From contig JBMNEM010000001.1 of assembly GCA_050948785.1 (NCBI GenBank), positions 248,001-312,000 on the forward strand: 64,000 nucleotides of DNA, given 5' to 3'. The notes beneath the pieces were generated by a model that saw only the letters and a list, made by a program, of their open reading frames with translations, made no database searches and was not told where the DNA came from. The translations under genes were made by a program, and so were the position numbers. Positions 27,197-37,029 of this stretch are shown here, one piece after another (position 1 is the stretch's first letter; every line of letters starts with the position of its first letter). The DNA is from JAAZMI01 sp050948785. GTDB lineage: Bacteria; Bacillota; Dethiobacteria; DTU022; UBA8154.

Positions 27197-29272
27197 TTGC
27201 CGGAGAAAATTATTAAAAGAGACGGTCGTGTAGTTGTTTTTGATCAGGAGAGGATTATTAATGCCATTTTTAAGGCTGCCAAAGCGGTAGGTGGTGCAGA
27301 TAGGAGAATCGCTGCCAAGCTTTCCCAGGAAGTTCTGGTTATTCTCCAGGAGAGGTTTCCCAATAACTACCCCAGTGTCGAAGAAGTCCAGGACATCGTC
27401 GAGAAAGTGCTCATTGAAAATGGCCATGCCAAAACGGCCAAGGCTTACATTCTTTATCGTAAACAGCATGAAGAACTGCGCAATTTTCAGCATTTACTTT
27501 TGAATACCGAAAAAATGTTCCAGGATTACTTGGGTGGGGAGGATTGGCGCATTCATGAAAATAGTAATATGAATTATTCCTTGCAGGGTTTAAACAACCA
27601 TATCATTTCCGTAGTTACTTCCAAATATTGGCTGGAGAAGGTCTACCCGCAGGAGATCAGCGCGGCGCACCGCGAAGGAGATTTTCATATTCATGATTTG
27701 AGCCTGTTAGCACCTTACTGTTGTGGTTGGGATCTGGCTGATTTATTGGAAAATGGTTTTGCAGGAGTGGCACAAAAAGTGGAGAGTGCTCCACCGCGTC
27801 ATTTACGCACGGCTCTGGGGCAGATTGTAAATTTTTGCTATACTTTGCAGGGTGAATGTGCCGGTGCGCAAGCCCTGGCCAATTTTGATACTTTTTTAGC
27901 TCCTTTTATCCGTTATGATCAAATGAGCTATACAGAAGTTAAGCAGGCCATGCAGGAATTTATCTTTAACCTCAATGTCCCTACCCGGGTAGGCTTCCAG
28001 ACACCTTTTGTCAATATTACCCTGGATGTGACTGTATCTTCTGTTCTGGCGCACGAGCCGGTGATCATCGGCGGAGAGAGAAGAACGGAGACTTACGGTG
28101 AATTCCAGCGGGAGGTGGATATGCTCAACCTGGCTTTTTGTGAGGTCATGATGGAGGGTGATGCCCGGGGCAGGATCTTCACCTTTCCCATTCCGACCTA
28201 TAATCTTACGGAGGATTTTGATTGGGAGAGCCCGGTGACAGAGAAGATCCTGGAGATGACAGCCCGCTATGGGATCCCCTATTTTGCCAATTTCATTAAC
28301 TCCGATCTTTCCCCGGAGGATGTACGGAGCATGTGCTGCCGGTTGCGTCTGGATAACCGTGAACTGCGGCGCCGGGGTGGAGGCCTCTTCGGGGCGAACC
28401 CCCTGACCGGCTCGATTGGTGTCGTGACGATCAATATGGCCCGTCTTGGGTATCTTTCCACCAGCGAAGAGGAATTTTTTCAGCGGTTGCAAAGGCTCAT
28501 GGAGATGGCCCGTGACAGTTTGCTCATTAAAAGAAATGTTTTGGAGAAGTTAACGGAGCAGGGGTTGTACCCCTATTCCCGCCATTACCTGCGTTTTGTC
28601 AGGGAACGCTTTGGCGTCTACTGGTACAACCATTTTAATACGATTGGCCTGGTGGGGATGAACGAGGCCCTGTTGAACTTTTTAGGCCAGGATATCTCTA
28701 CGGCTGAGGGGCAGAAATTTGCTCTGCAAATGCTTGATTTTATGCGGGGCGTGCTCCTGAAATTTCAGGAGGAGACGGGACAGCTTTTCAACTTGGAGGC
28801 TACCCCCGCCGAAGGGACCGCTTACCGGCTGGCCCAAATAGATCAAGAAAACTTGAAGGGAATCACCGCTTCCGGGCAGGACGTCCCCTACTATACAAAC
28901 TCCACACAGCTCCCGGCAGGGTATACCGACGATATTTTTTCAGCGCTGGATTTACAGGAAGAACTGCAGGTTCGCTATACAGGGGGGACGGTTTTCCATG
29001 TTTACCTCGGGGAGAGAATCGAGGATATACGTGCCTGTAAGAAATTATTACAGCGCATCGTAGGAAATTATCGCCTTCCTTATATAACGATTACTCCTAC
29101 CTTTAGTATCTGCCCGGATCATGGTTACCTGAATGGGGAACAATATACTTGCGCTTCTTGTGGAAAAGAGACCGAGGTCTGGAGCAGGGTGGTGGGCTTT
29201 TACCGGCCGGTGCAGAACTGGAATAAAGGCAAGCAGAGTGAATTTCGGGAGCGCAAGGTGTTTAGGGTATGA
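27197..29272 (+). CDS. nrdD: Anaerobic ribonucleoside-triphosphate reductase
   Basis: This 691-residue class III reductase makes dNTPs under anoxia with a glycyl radical. An N-terminal ATP-cone (KRDGRVVVFDQERIINAIFK) gives allosteric control. The core includes LHIHDL-like FHIHDLS, the cysteine-bearing PYCCGWD and MCCRLR segments, and a C-terminal zinc region (SICPDHGYL, TCASCGK) followed by the radical loop RVVGFYRP with Gly667. The start is TTG after GGGGTGGAG. The activase gene nrdG, often adjacent, is not found here. Upstream is a long leader without a gene. Confidence 0.94.
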   Translation: MPEKIIKRDGRVVVFDQERIINAIFKAAKAVGGADRRIAAKLSQEVLVILQERFPNNYPSVEEVQDIVEKVLIENGHAKTAKAYILYRKQHEELRNFQHLLLNTEKMFQDYLGGEDWRIHENSNMNYSLQGLNNHIISVVTSKYWLEKVYPQEISAAHREGDFHIHDLSLLAPYCCGWDLADLLENGFAGVAQKVESAPPRHLRTALGQIVNFCYTLQGECAGAQALANFDTFLAPFIRYDQMSYTEVKQAMQEFIFNLNVPTRVGFQTPFVNITLDVTVSSVLAHEPVIIGGERRTETYGEFQREVDMLNLAFCEVMMEGDARGRIFTFPIPTYNLTEDFDWESPVTEKILEMTARYGIPYFANFINSDLSPEDVRSMCCRLRLDNRELRRRGGGLFGANPLTGSIGVVTINMARLGYLSTSEEEFFQRLQRLMEMARDSLLIKRNVLEKLTEQGLYPYSRHYLRFVRERFGVYWYNHFNTIGLVGMNEALLNFLGQDISTAEGQKFALQMLDFMRGVLLKFQEETGQLFNLEATPAEGTAYRLAQIDQENLKGITASGQDVPYYTNSTQLPAGYTDDIFSALDLQEELQVRYTGGTVFHVYLGERIEDIRACKKLLQRIVGNYRLPYITITPTFSICPDHGYLNGEQYTCASCGKETEVWSRVVGFYRPVQNWNKGKQSEFRERKVFRV

Positions 29273-29378
29273 GGAGCCGGTAAAGGAATACTGGCAGTGG
29301 AAAAAGCACTTTGTTTTGCGGAGTAAAGGCAGTTTTAGCAGGCTGTAAGGTTTAAAAAGTGTGTGGAAAGGATGCCGG

Positions 29379-30380
29379 ATGTTACGGAATAAAACCCTTT
29401 ATCTGGTTATTGTTTGTTCCCTGCTGTTGTTTTTTTCCCTGAGGGGATGTGCCTTGCGGGAGTCCAGGGCTCCGGTAAAGGAACCGGCAGGGACGGAGGT
29501 GCAGGTTGTTACCACGATTTTCCCTTGGGCTACCATTTTGCAAAATTTGGGCGGTGAACTGGTCCAGGTTACTGTTCTTCTCCCGGCAGGGGCCAGCCCG
29601 CATACTTATGAGCCTACGGTTGAACAGGCCAGGGCTATTTCCCGGGCCGATCTGCTCGTCTATACCGGTGGCGGATTGGATGATTGGATCTTTAAAATGG
29701 CGGCGGCAGCCGAGGGAGAAGGCACTGTTGTGGAGGTGTTGGATTTTTTAGAAGGCTCTCTTTTGCCTTTTAATGCAGAAGGGGCAGGGGAGGGCACTGG
29801 AATGGAGGGGCCTGCCGCCGAACGATCCGGGGAAACTCACCCGCACTCTTCTCACGCGCACTCCTATTATGACCCCCATGTCTGGACGGATCCGCTTTTG
29901 GTCCAGGAAAAGATTGCCCCGGCTTTGGCGGAAATATTGGCTGCCATCAAGCCGGAAAGTGAAAGGCAGTTCCAGCAAAATTTAAAGACATTTCAGGAGG
30001 AGCTGCAGGTGCTCCATGAAGATCTGGCTGCTGCCATGCGCGGCTTTGCCGGAAAGCGCTTTATTTGTTACCATTCTTCCTGGAATTATTTTGCTTCCCG
30101 CTACGGCTTGGGAAGGCCTGTGCATATAGAAGAGTTTCCCGGGCAGGAGCCCGCGGCGAAATGGCTGACCGAGCTGGTTGAACTCGCTCGGGAGCTGGAA
30201 GTTAAAGTCGTTTTTGCCGAACCCCAGCTTAGCAGTAAAACTGCCGAGGTTATTGCAGCCGAGCTTGGGGGGCGGGTACTGATTTTGGATCCCCTGGGTG
30301 GGGAGGGTCTTCCAGGCAGGGACAGTTACAGCGGGCTCATGCGCTATAACCTGAAAGTTTTTCAAGAAGGCTTGCAGTAA
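29379..30380 (+). CDS. ZnuA/TroA-type metal-binding lipoprotein
   Basis: This is a cluster 9 ABC-transporter substrate-binding protein for zinc or manganese. ATG 29379 is preferred over the upstream in-frame start because a GGAAAGG lies ahead. The lipoprotein signal has a lipobox-like SLRGC. Family motifs include VTTIFPWATILQNLGG, LLPAGASPHTYEPT, a His-rich loop (HPHSSHAHSYYDPHVW) typical of ZnuA, and a C-terminal EPQLSSKTAEVIA. No permease or ATPase gene is adjacent, so its transporter lies elsewhere. Confidence 0.88.
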   Translation: MLRNKTLYLVIVCSLLLFFSLRGCALRESRAPVKEPAGTEVQVVTTIFPWATILQNLGGELVQVTVLLPAGASPHTYEPTVEQARAISRADLLVYTGGGLDDWIFKMAAAAEGEGTVVEVLDFLEGSLLPFNAEGAGEGTGMEGPAAERSGETHPHSSHAHSYYDPHVWTDPLLVQEKIAPALAEILAAIKPESERQFQQNLKTFQEELQVLHEDLAAAMRGFAGKRFICYHSSWNYFASRYGLGRPVHIEEFPGQEPAAKWLTELVELARELEVKVVFAEPQLSSKTAEVIAAELGGRVLILDPLGGEGLPGRDSYSGLMRYNLKVFQEGLQ

Positions 30381-30441
30381 GGATATCCCCCCGGGATTGA
30401 TAAATTATAGATGTAGATTATAAAGCGGAGGAGCGATTTTT

Positions 30442-31287
30442 ATGCGTCTGGATGTCCATGTCCATCTTTTTCCGCCGGATGTTGTGCCCAGGATTCAGGA
30501 GTATACAGCCAGGGATCCTTTTTTGGAGCTGATTTGTTCCGGCCCAAAACAAAAGTATGCGGCGGTGGAAGACCTGCTGGAGGTCATGGAAAAAAACGAT
30601 ATTGACAGGGCGGCGATCTGTGGCTTTGCCTCCCGGGATGAGGGACTTTGCCGCGTCATGAATGATTATGTTTTGGAAGCAGCCCGTCAGCATCCCGAGC
30701 GGTTGCTGGCCATGACGGCTGTCAATCCCCTCGATTCTGAGATGGAAAAGGAGATCCGCCGGTGTCATGAACAGGGTGCGGCAGGTGTGGGTGAGCTTTT
30801 TCCTTGGGGCCAGATGTTCAGCTTGGAAGGCCCGGAAGCCGGAAAATTGGCTTCTATTTGCCAGGAAAGGAATCTGCCCCTTCTGTTGCATATTAATGAA
30901 AACGTGGGCCATTATTACCCGGGCAAGGGGGACGTCTCCGTCAGGGAGGCGGCAGAGTATGCCGGCAAGTACCCCGAGCTGAAGATTATCTATGCGCACT
31001 GGGGCGGAGGGTTATTTTTTTACGAGCTCATGCCCGAGTTAAAAAAACAGCTGCAAAATGTATATTACGATACGGCGGCCAGCCCCTTCTTGTATGACAA
31101 AAGTATTTATCGTGTGGTCAGGGAAATAGGCATTCTACACAAGGTTCTTCTAGGCACTGATTATCCCCTGATTTCTCCCCGCCGCTACCTGCGGGAGCTG
31201 CAGGAAGCGGGGCTGACTCCCGAGGAGAGTGCCCTGATTGAAGGTGAAAATGCGCACAGATTGTTTTTTGGTTCTTCTTTCCGGTAA
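30442..31287 (+). CDS. Amidohydrolase-2 family metal-dependent hydrolase
   Basis: This 281-residue TIM-barrel protein of the ACMSD/amidohydrolase-2 type shows DVHVHLFPP (HxH metal site), LPLLLHINE, IYAHWGGG and LLGTDYPL. Family members hydrolyse or decarboxylate cyclic and aromatic substrates. The GGAGG ribosome site precedes ATG. The gene stands between a metal-binding lipoprotein and a glycosyltransferase, which does not indicate a substrate. Confidence 0.87.
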   Translation: MRLDVHVHLFPPDVVPRIQEYTARDPFLELICSGPKQKYAAVEDLLEVMEKNDIDRAAICGFASRDEGLCRVMNDYVLEAARQHPERLLAMTAVNPLDSEMEKEIRRCHEQGAAGVGELFPWGQMFSLEGPEAGKLASICQERNLPLLLHINENVGHYYPGKGDVSVREAAEYAGKYPELKIIYAHWGGGLFFYELMPELKKQLQNVYYDTAASPFLYDKSIYRVVREIGILHKVLLGTDYPLISPRRYLRELQEAGLTPEESALIEGENAHRLFFGSSFR

Positions 31288-31350
31288 ATAAAAGTGACGC
31301 TGGGGGAAATAATAAGGACAAACACTCAATGGAAAGGATGAACTTCTCCC

Positions 31351-32625
31351 ATGCGTATCATGATGCTGAGTTGGGAATTTCCCCCTTTGAATGTGGGGGG
31401 GCTGTCCCAGCATGTTTTTGAGTTATCCAGGTCCCTGGTAAAGGCAGGCTGTCAGGTGTCTGTCCTCACTTCCGGAGGAGATAATTTGCCCCCAAATGAA
31501 ACCATGGAGGGGATAGATGTATGGCGGGTTTATCCCTATCATGGGGGCAAGGAGAGGGATTTTATCGATTGGATGCAGAGATTGAATTTTGCCCTGCTGG
31601 AAAAGGGGGCAGTACTCTCCAATCATCAAGGGAAATATGATCTGGTGCATGCCCATGATTGGCTTGTAGCCTACGCAGCCAGCGGGCTGAAGCATATTTA
31701 TACCATGCCTTTGCTGGCCACCATCCATGCGACCGAGTTTGGCCGGAATAACGGCTTGCATAACCCGGAACAACGCAGTATCGGCGATCTGGAATGGTGG
31801 CTTACTTATGAAGCCTGGAAAGTAATCTGTTGCAGCAGGCACATGGAGGAAGAGCTGCAGCATGTTTTCCAACTTCCTGCCGATAAAATCGAAATGATCC
31901 CTAACGGTATCAGGCCTGAAGCTTATGCGGTCGCGGCAAAGGGCCCGACGCTTGAAAGTATGGGCCTGCATCCCGAGGATCAAATAGTTTTTTACGTTGG
32001 ACGCCTTGTCCGGGAAAAGGGTGTGCAGGTTGTCCTGGAAGCCCTGCCAACGATATTAAGCCGTCTCCCCCGCGCGAAATTTGTGATTGCCGGTACAGGC
32101 CCCCACGAAGGGCATTTAAAAAATCGCACGCGGGAACTGGGGCTGGAAGGAAAAGTGCATTTCCTGGGTTATATCAGCGATGAGATGCGGAACGAACTTT
32201 ACAACGCCGCTGCTGTCGCCGTGTTTCCCAGCCTCTACGAACCCTTTGGCATTGTTGCCCTGGAGGCGATGGTTACCAGCACACCTGTTCTGGTTTCGGC
32301 GGTGGGAGGGTTGGATGAAATCGTTGAACACGAAGTTGATGGTTTGAAGGCCTATCCTGGAAATCCGCATTCTGTGGCAGAGCAAATTTGCCGTTTACTG
32401 GAAAACAGGGAGTGGGCGGAAGACCTGGCCGTTAAAGCCTATGATAAGGCGCTGCATACCTATTCGTGGGATAAAATTGCCCGGCAGACTGCCGAGGTGT
32501 ACAGGGAGATCATCCTTTCACCGGAAAACAAACGCTGGCAGGAGGAAGCGGCTATAAAAAAGTCCAGGGAAGGATTGACGGAGGAAAGGAAGGTAAAAAA
32601 GCAGGAAATGCCCTCCTGGAGATGA
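31351..32625 (+). CDS. Family 4 glycosyltransferase
   Basis: The 424-residue protein has the GT-B fold pattern of GT4: MLSWEFPPLNVGGLSQHV at the N-terminus (donor/acceptor glycine loop), VHAHDWL, FYVGRLVREKGV and the C-terminal EPFGIVALEAM with the conserved glutamates. The N-terminus resembles glycogen/starch synthase-like and archaeal-type GT4 enzymes, so an alpha-glucan or cell-surface glycan product is possible. The basic C-terminal tail is low-complexity. A strong terminator follows. Confidence 0.87.
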   Translation: MRIMMLSWEFPPLNVGGLSQHVFELSRSLVKAGCQVSVLTSGGDNLPPNETMEGIDVWRVYPYHGGKERDFIDWMQRLNFALLEKGAVLSNHQGKYDLVHAHDWLVAYAASGLKHIYTMPLLATIHATEFGRNNGLHNPEQRSIGDLEWWLTYEAWKVICCSRHMEEELQHVFQLPADKIEMIPNGIRPEAYAVAAKGPTLESMGLHPEDQIVFYVGRLVREKGVQVVLEALPTILSRLPRAKFVIAGTGPHEGHLKNRTRELGLEGKVHFLGYISDEMRNELYNAAAVAVFPSLYEPFGIVALEAMVTSTPVLVSAVGGLDEIVEHEVDGLKAYPGNPHSVAEQICRLLENREWAEDLAVKAYDKALHTYSWDKIARQTAEVYREIILSPENKRWQEEAAIKKSREGLTEERKVKKQEMPSWR

Positions 32626-33112
32626 TGCTGACCAGAGGTAGATCTTGAAGCGGCACTGGACTGGAATGGTTGATGGGAGCGGCATTGATATTTATGCCCG
32701 GCCTTCAAGTATGGCGCCGGAAAGAAAGCTGTAAGGAGTGCCTTAAAGGACGGGTGGCGGACTTTGTTCCGATGGGAGGTGCCTGCGGGTATAACGCCGG
32801 TGCCTCTTTTTTTCATCAGCAGCGGACAGTTATCATCTGTTATATTTACTTTCTGGCCAAAAAGCGTCGCTGTGTTTTTCCTTTGCCCAACCTCCCGGGC
32901 AACACCGGAGCGAGGGAACCAAAGGGAACCTGCCGCGCTCATCATGATTGGTCCCCGGCTGTTTCCGAAAACGGCTCGTTAGGTACCGGGTTCCCGGTCA
33001 GAAATTTTTCAAAAGAGATGGCAATATTTCAAAGTATATGGTAGTATGGTGTTGTAAAATAAATGTAACGAATACAGTTATTTTTTACAGCATGACCAAA
33101 AGATATATGGGG
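32626..33112. other. Intergenic region
   Basis: A frame at 32670-33044 is open but has no family resemblance and crosses a terminator, so I do not call it. The rest is leader sequence before the cobalamin riboswitch. Confidence 0.5.
32776..32813 (+). terminator. Rho-independent terminator after the glycosyltransferase
   Basis: GAGGTGCCTGCG and CGCCGGTGCCTC pair with wobbles around a short loop, followed by seven T residues. Confidence 0.8.
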
Positions 33113-33350
33113 TAACAGGTGCCCTTGCAGGGCTTAAAGGGGAAGCCGGTGGAAATCCGGCGCGGTCCCGCCACTGTAAACAGGTAGACTTTCTTCATTC
33201 AGGCCACTGGTGTCCAAACCGGGAAGGCGGAGGAAGGTAATGACCTGTAGCCAGGAGACCTGCCTGTTGCCAAAAACACATTGCCCCTTCGCGGTTAAAG
33301 GGGAGGTGTCGTGTGCTTACCACGCGGTTCTTCCCCGTGGTCTTTTTATT
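33113..33350 (+). promoter_or_regulatory. Cobalamin riboswitch with terminator
   Basis: The aptamer spans about 33113-33270, with the conserved GCCACTG box (near 33170) and the closing AGCCAGGAGACCTGCC segment (33249-33264). The expression platform includes CCCCTT...AAGGGG and then ACCACG (33319) pairing CGTGGT (33336) followed by CTTTTT, an intrinsic terminator. Adenosylcobalamin binding should end transcription before the btuF gene. Confidence 0.92.
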
Positions 33351-33462
33351 GTTTGGTTGTTTTTATGGCTGGGACCAACAATTGAAATGCAGGGAGAGGC
33401 TTTCATACCAACCACTACGATCCTGCAAGTCACAAATATGTACAGCTTGTGGAGGGAAGCAG

Positions 33463-34413
33463 ATGAAAAAGCTATTTATTTGGGGATTACTCCTTTTGTT
33501 TTTTGTACTTGCTGTGAGCGGCTGCGCTCCATCCTCACCGGAGGAAGCCGGGGGCGGGGAGCAGCAGCCCGGGGAAGGTTTTCCCCTGACAGTGGAAGAT
33601 CACTTCGGACGCCAGGTTGAGATTTTCCGCAAACCGGAGAGAATTATTTCTCTGGCGCCGAGCAATACGGAGATACTTTTCGCCCTGGGGCTGGCGGAGC
33701 GGATTGTGGGCGTGACCGAATATTGTAATTTTCCGCCGGAGGCTTTGGATAAACCCAAAGCAGGTAGTTTTTCCGAGCCGTATTTGGAGCAGATTATCGC
33801 TTTACAACCGGATCTGGTGGTTGCCTCGGAGTTGGCGGTTTCTGATGAAAAACTGGAGCAGCTTGAAGAGTTACAGCTCCCGGTCCTTGTTCTTCACCCT
33901 GCCGGCATTGAAGAAGTTTGCCAGACGCTGGAACTGCTGGGTTCAGTAACGGGGGAAAAAGAAAAAGCCCGGCAGGTCATAGCCGCAATCGAGGCTCAAA
34001 TAGAAGTTGTGCAGGAGAAGCTGCGGCAGCTTCCTGACCAGGAACGGGTCAGGGTTTATTACCAGGTATACCATGATCCGCTGATGACAGCCGGCGGTGC
34101 CTCTGTAATTCATGAAATTATCGAGATGGCCGGAGGGGAAAATGTTTTTGCCGATGTACAGGCTGCTTATCCCCAGGTCAGCTCCGAGTCTGTAATCGAG
34201 CGGGATCCGGAAGTCATTCTTTTCCCCAATTACCATGGAACGGAAGAAGTCCCTGTTTCAGAGGTTGTCGGCCGCCCGGGTTGGGGGACGATCACGGCCA
34301 TACAAAAAGAAAGAATTTTTGGCCTTGATCCGGATAAGGTTTCCCGGCCCGGCCCGCGCCTGGCTGAAGCTGTGGAGGAAATGGCCAGGATTTTTTATCC
34401 GGAGTTATGGTAA
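33463..34413 (+). CDS. btuF: Cobalamin ABC transporter substrate-binding lipoprotein
   Basis: ATG 33463 after GGAGGG gives a 316-residue lipoprotein with a signal sequence and lipobox VSGC. Motifs of the BtuF/FecB class follow: RIISLAPSNTEILFALGL, VGVTEYCNFPP, LQPDLVV and the late VIHEIIEMAGGENVF. It captures corrinoids outside the cell and passes them to BtuCD. The cobalamin riboswitch just upstream supports B12 rather than siderophore specificity. Confidence 0.92.
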   Translation: MKKLFIWGLLLLFFVLAVSGCAPSSPEEAGGGEQQPGEGFPLTVEDHFGRQVEIFRKPERIISLAPSNTEILFALGLAERIVGVTEYCNFPPEALDKPKAGSFSEPYLEQIIALQPDLVVASELAVSDEKLEQLEELQLPVLVLHPAGIEEVCQTLELLGSVTGEKEKARQVIAAIEAQIEVVQEKLRQLPDQERVRVYYQVYHDPLMTAGGASVIHEIIEMAGGENVFADVQAAYPQVSSESVIERDPEVILFPNYHGTEEVPVSEVVGRPGWGTITAIQKERIFGLDPDKVSRPGPRLAEAVEEMARIFYPELW

Positions 34414-34579
34414 GGCCGTACAGGCGCGCCTTTTCGGTGTGCGCTGCCGGTGCTGCAAGCTGGCATGCAGAAACAAATTTTGATGCCATTGACAAAAACA
34501 AAGGGCAGGGGCTGGCTGTGCTTGTTCAGTGCCGGTATAGGCCCCGGCTGTCTCTGGCAGGTTTTGGGGTGAGACTGGT

Positions 34580-35671
34580 ATGATCGAGGAACAAAAGCGG
34601 CTGCCGCCGGGAAAGGAATTTTTGGAGGCAAGCCGGCGCAAGAGAATCTGTTTGCTGGTGCTTTGCGTATTACTGTTGATCACCTTTATCTACTCTGCTG
34701 GCATAGGCGCGGCCTCTTTTGATAAAAAGGAAATTATTTACATATTGGCAGAGCAGATTACCGGTCATTCTTTTCCGGCAGCACAGATCACTGCGGCCAA
34801 AAGAGACATTTTTCTTCAGATCCGCCTCCCGCGGGTTTTTCTGGCTGCACTGGTCGGCGCTTCTCTTGCAGTGGCAGGCGCTACATTTCAGGGCCTTTTT
34901 CGCAACCCTTTGGCCGATCCTTATATTATCGGGGTTTCTTCCGGGGCGGCACTGGGGGCCACCCTGGCTGTGGTTTCGGGTCTTTCGCTGGGTTTGGCCG
35001 GTTTCGGTGCTGTTCCTTTGATGGCTTATGCCGGAGGCCTGGCCACAATTATTTTGGTTTACCGCGTTTCGCGCCAGGGTGATGCCGTGCCCATTCTCAT
35101 GCTGCTTCTGGCCGGCATTGCGGTGAGCGCTTTTCTTTCAGCTCTTGTTTCCCTCTTTATTTATTTTTCCGGGGAACGCCTGCATCAGATCGTTTTTTGG
35201 ATGATGGGGGGGTTAGGTGCGGCCAAGTGGAGTTATGTCCGGATTATGATCCCCTATGTCCTGGTAGGTTTTAGCATAATTTATTTTTTTGCCCGGGAGC
35301 TGAATGCCCTGCTGCTCGGGGAGGAAACTGCTTCATATCTGGGTATTGAGGTGGAAAAGCTCAAAAAAGTCTTTCTGGCAGCGGCATCATTATTGGTCGC
35401 CGCAGCGGTTTCCACCAGCGGGATCATCGGTTTTGTAGGACTGGTGGTTCCCCACATGGTGCGGCTGGTGGCCGGGCCGGATCATCGTTTTCTTTTACCG
35501 GCTTCGGCTTTGTGTGGAGCGATTTTGTTGATCGGTGCCGATACCCTGGCCAGAACCATCATTGCCCCTGCGGAACTGCCGGTAGGCATCATTACGGCGC
35601 TTTTAGGGGCTCCTTTCTTTCTCTATTTACTGCGCCAACGGAGGAAAATAAGATATTTTGATGCTGCATAG
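34580..35671 (+). CDS. btuC: Cobalamin ABC transporter permease
   Basis: This FecCD-family membrane protein has 363 residues and about ten transmembrane helices. Signatures include the early RLPRVFLAALVGASLAVAGA, GLFRNPLADPYIIGVSSGAA and the cytoplasmic coupling-helix region ISGIIGFVGL-type (TSGIIGFVGLVVPHMVRL). It is preceded by btuF (166-base gap without a gene) and followed by the ATPase. The basic C-terminus is normal. Confidence 0.93.
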   Translation: MIEEQKRLPPGKEFLEASRRKRICLLVLCVLLLITFIYSAGIGAASFDKKEIIYILAEQITGHSFPAAQITAAKRDIFLQIRLPRVFLAALVGASLAVAGATFQGLFRNPLADPYIIGVSSGAALGATLAVVSGLSLGLAGFGAVPLMAYAGGLATIILVYRVSRQGDAVPILMLLLAGIAVSAFLSALVSLFIYFSGERLHQIVFWMMGGLGAAKWSYVRIMIPYVLVGFSIIYFFARELNALLLGEETASYLGIEVEKLKKVFLAAASLLVAAAVSTSGIIGFVGLVVPHMVRLVAGPDHRFLLPASALCGAILLIGADTLARTIIAPAELPVGIITALLGAPFFLYLLRQRRKIRYFDAA

Positions 35672-35685
35672 GTTTTAAAGAGAAG

Positions 35686-35711
35686 CCTGCTGCAGCCGTT
35701 CTGACAGCAGG
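35686..35711 (+). repeat. Inverted repeat between btuC and btuD
   Basis: CCTGCTG and CAGCAGG form a stem with a 12-base loop, with only three T residues after it. It could be a weak terminator or an mRNA stability element reducing btuD expression. Confidence 0.45.
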
Positions 35712-35754
35712 TTTCCCCAAGCGGATTATTTTTTAGACAACGGCAGGTGTTTAG

Positions 35755-37029
35755 TTTGGGGTAAGGTTAAAAGTATGCGACCTTTCGATTGAATTCGGGG
35801 CTTTTACTGCCCTGGATGGGCTGCACTTTACGCTGCCCAAGGGGGCCTTTACCGCGCTGATCGGCCCGAATGGGGCCGGAAAGTCAAGCTTGCTGCGCTG
35901 TATTGGCCGTGCTCTGCAACCGTCCAAGGGGGCGGTCTACCTGGACGGCGAGGATTTGCAAAAACTTCCTCCCAGGGAGACGGCAAAAACGATGGCTGTT
36001 GTTCCTCAGGATACAGGCATAGATTTTGATTTTTCTGTAAGGGAACTGGTCATGATGGGGCGCTATCCCCACCAGCGGCGTTTCCGGGGAGGAAGTGCGC
36101 AGGATGGGGAGATTGTGTGTGAAGCCATTGCCGCGACGGGGATCACCCATCTGGCCGCAAAGCCGGTAACCCGGCTGAGCGGGGGGGAGAGGCAGCGGGT
36201 AATCATTGCCCGTGCCCTGGCCCAGGAGCCGGAGCTGCTGCTTTTAGACGAGCCCACAGCCAATTTGGATATTAATTTTCAGGTAGAATTTTTAGAACTT
36301 CTCCGTAAGCTGAACCGTACAAAGAAGATTACAATTCTGGCTGCGATTCATGATTTAAATCTGGCTGCGCAGTATTTTGAGTCCTTTGTGCTCCTATCTG
36401 CTAAAAAAGTTCTCGCTATCGGCAAACCTGAAGAGGTTTTAACTCCGGAAAACATTTATACCTCTTACCGCACTGCTGTGGCCATTCAGCGCAATCCCCT
36501 TCATGGCAAGCTCAGCATTACGGTTCTGAAACAACAGGACGAAGAGGAAGAAGCCGGCGGGAATAATAGTTTAAGGGCACACGTCATCGGGGGAGGGGAG
36601 GAAGCCGTCTCCATACTTTCTCTGCTCCAGGAGGCCGGTTATCAATTATCGGTCGGCCCGGTAACCCGCGAGGATAGCAGTTACCAGTTTGCTGCTTATC
36701 ATCATTTACCGGTGATTACCCTGCCGCCTTTTTCCCCGATCACTGATGATTGTCACGGCAAGCACCTGGCCCTGATGAGGCAGGCCGGGGTCATCGTGGT
36801 CCCTTCCATTCCCTTCGGGCCGGGAAATCTGCGTAACCTGGAGGCGGTTGCCGAGCTTTCCTCTTCACTGCCGGTTCTTTTGCTGGAGGAGAAACCTATT
36901 TTTTCCCGCGATTACTGTGGGGGCCAGGCCCTGGCCATTTATGAAAAGATCAAGGAAAAAGGGGCCCGCACTTTTTCTGATGGTGAGGCTCTGCTTTCTT
37001 ATTTGGAGGCTGAAGAAGCTCATGTCTAA
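35755..37029 (+). CDS. btuD: Cobalamin ABC transporter ATPase with C-terminal extension
   Basis: The ATPase domain has Walker A GPNGAGKSS, the Q-loop VPQDTG, signature LSGGERQR and Walker B LLLDEPTAN. The frame opens after a TAG at 35752, but there is no ATG, GTG or TTG between there and the Walker A; the first in-frame NTG other than CTG lies after it. The start is therefore an unusual codon or a nearby frameshift hides it. After residue ~250 there is an extra domain of ~170 residues (LRAHVIGGGEEAVSILSLLQ and VVPSIPFGPGNLRNLEA) not found in classical BtuD. I recall similar fused domains in some Clostridia; its function is unknown. Confidence 0.85.
   Translation, partial: FGVRLKVCDLSIEFGAFTALDGLHFTLPKGAFTALIGPNGAGKSSLLRCIGRALQPSKGAVYLDGEDLQKLPPRETAKTMAVVPQDTGIDFDFSVRELVMMGRYPHQRRFRGGSAQDGEIVCEAIAATGITHLAAKPVTRLSGGERQRVIIARALAQEPELLLLDEPTANLDINFQVEFLELLRKLNRTKKITILAAIHDLNLAAQYFESFVLLSAKKVLAIGKPEEVLTPENIYTSYRTAVAIQRNPLHGKLSITVLKQQDEEEEAGGNNSLRAHVIGGGEEAVSILSLLQEAGYQLSVGPVTREDSSYQFAAYHHLPVITLPPFSPITDDCHGKHLALMRQAGVIVVPSIPFGPGNLRNLEAVAELSSSLPVLLLEEKPIFSRDYCGGQALAIYEKIKEKGARTFSDGEALLSYLEAEEAHV

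Noticed and set aside
29273..29378. nrdG remnant after nrdD
   Set aside because: No CxxxCxxC radical-SAM motif or other NrdG-like sequence is present in any frame.
32670..33044. Open frame of 124 codons after the glycosyltransferase
   Set aside because: No ribosome site, no family resemblance, and it crosses a strong terminator at 32776-32813.
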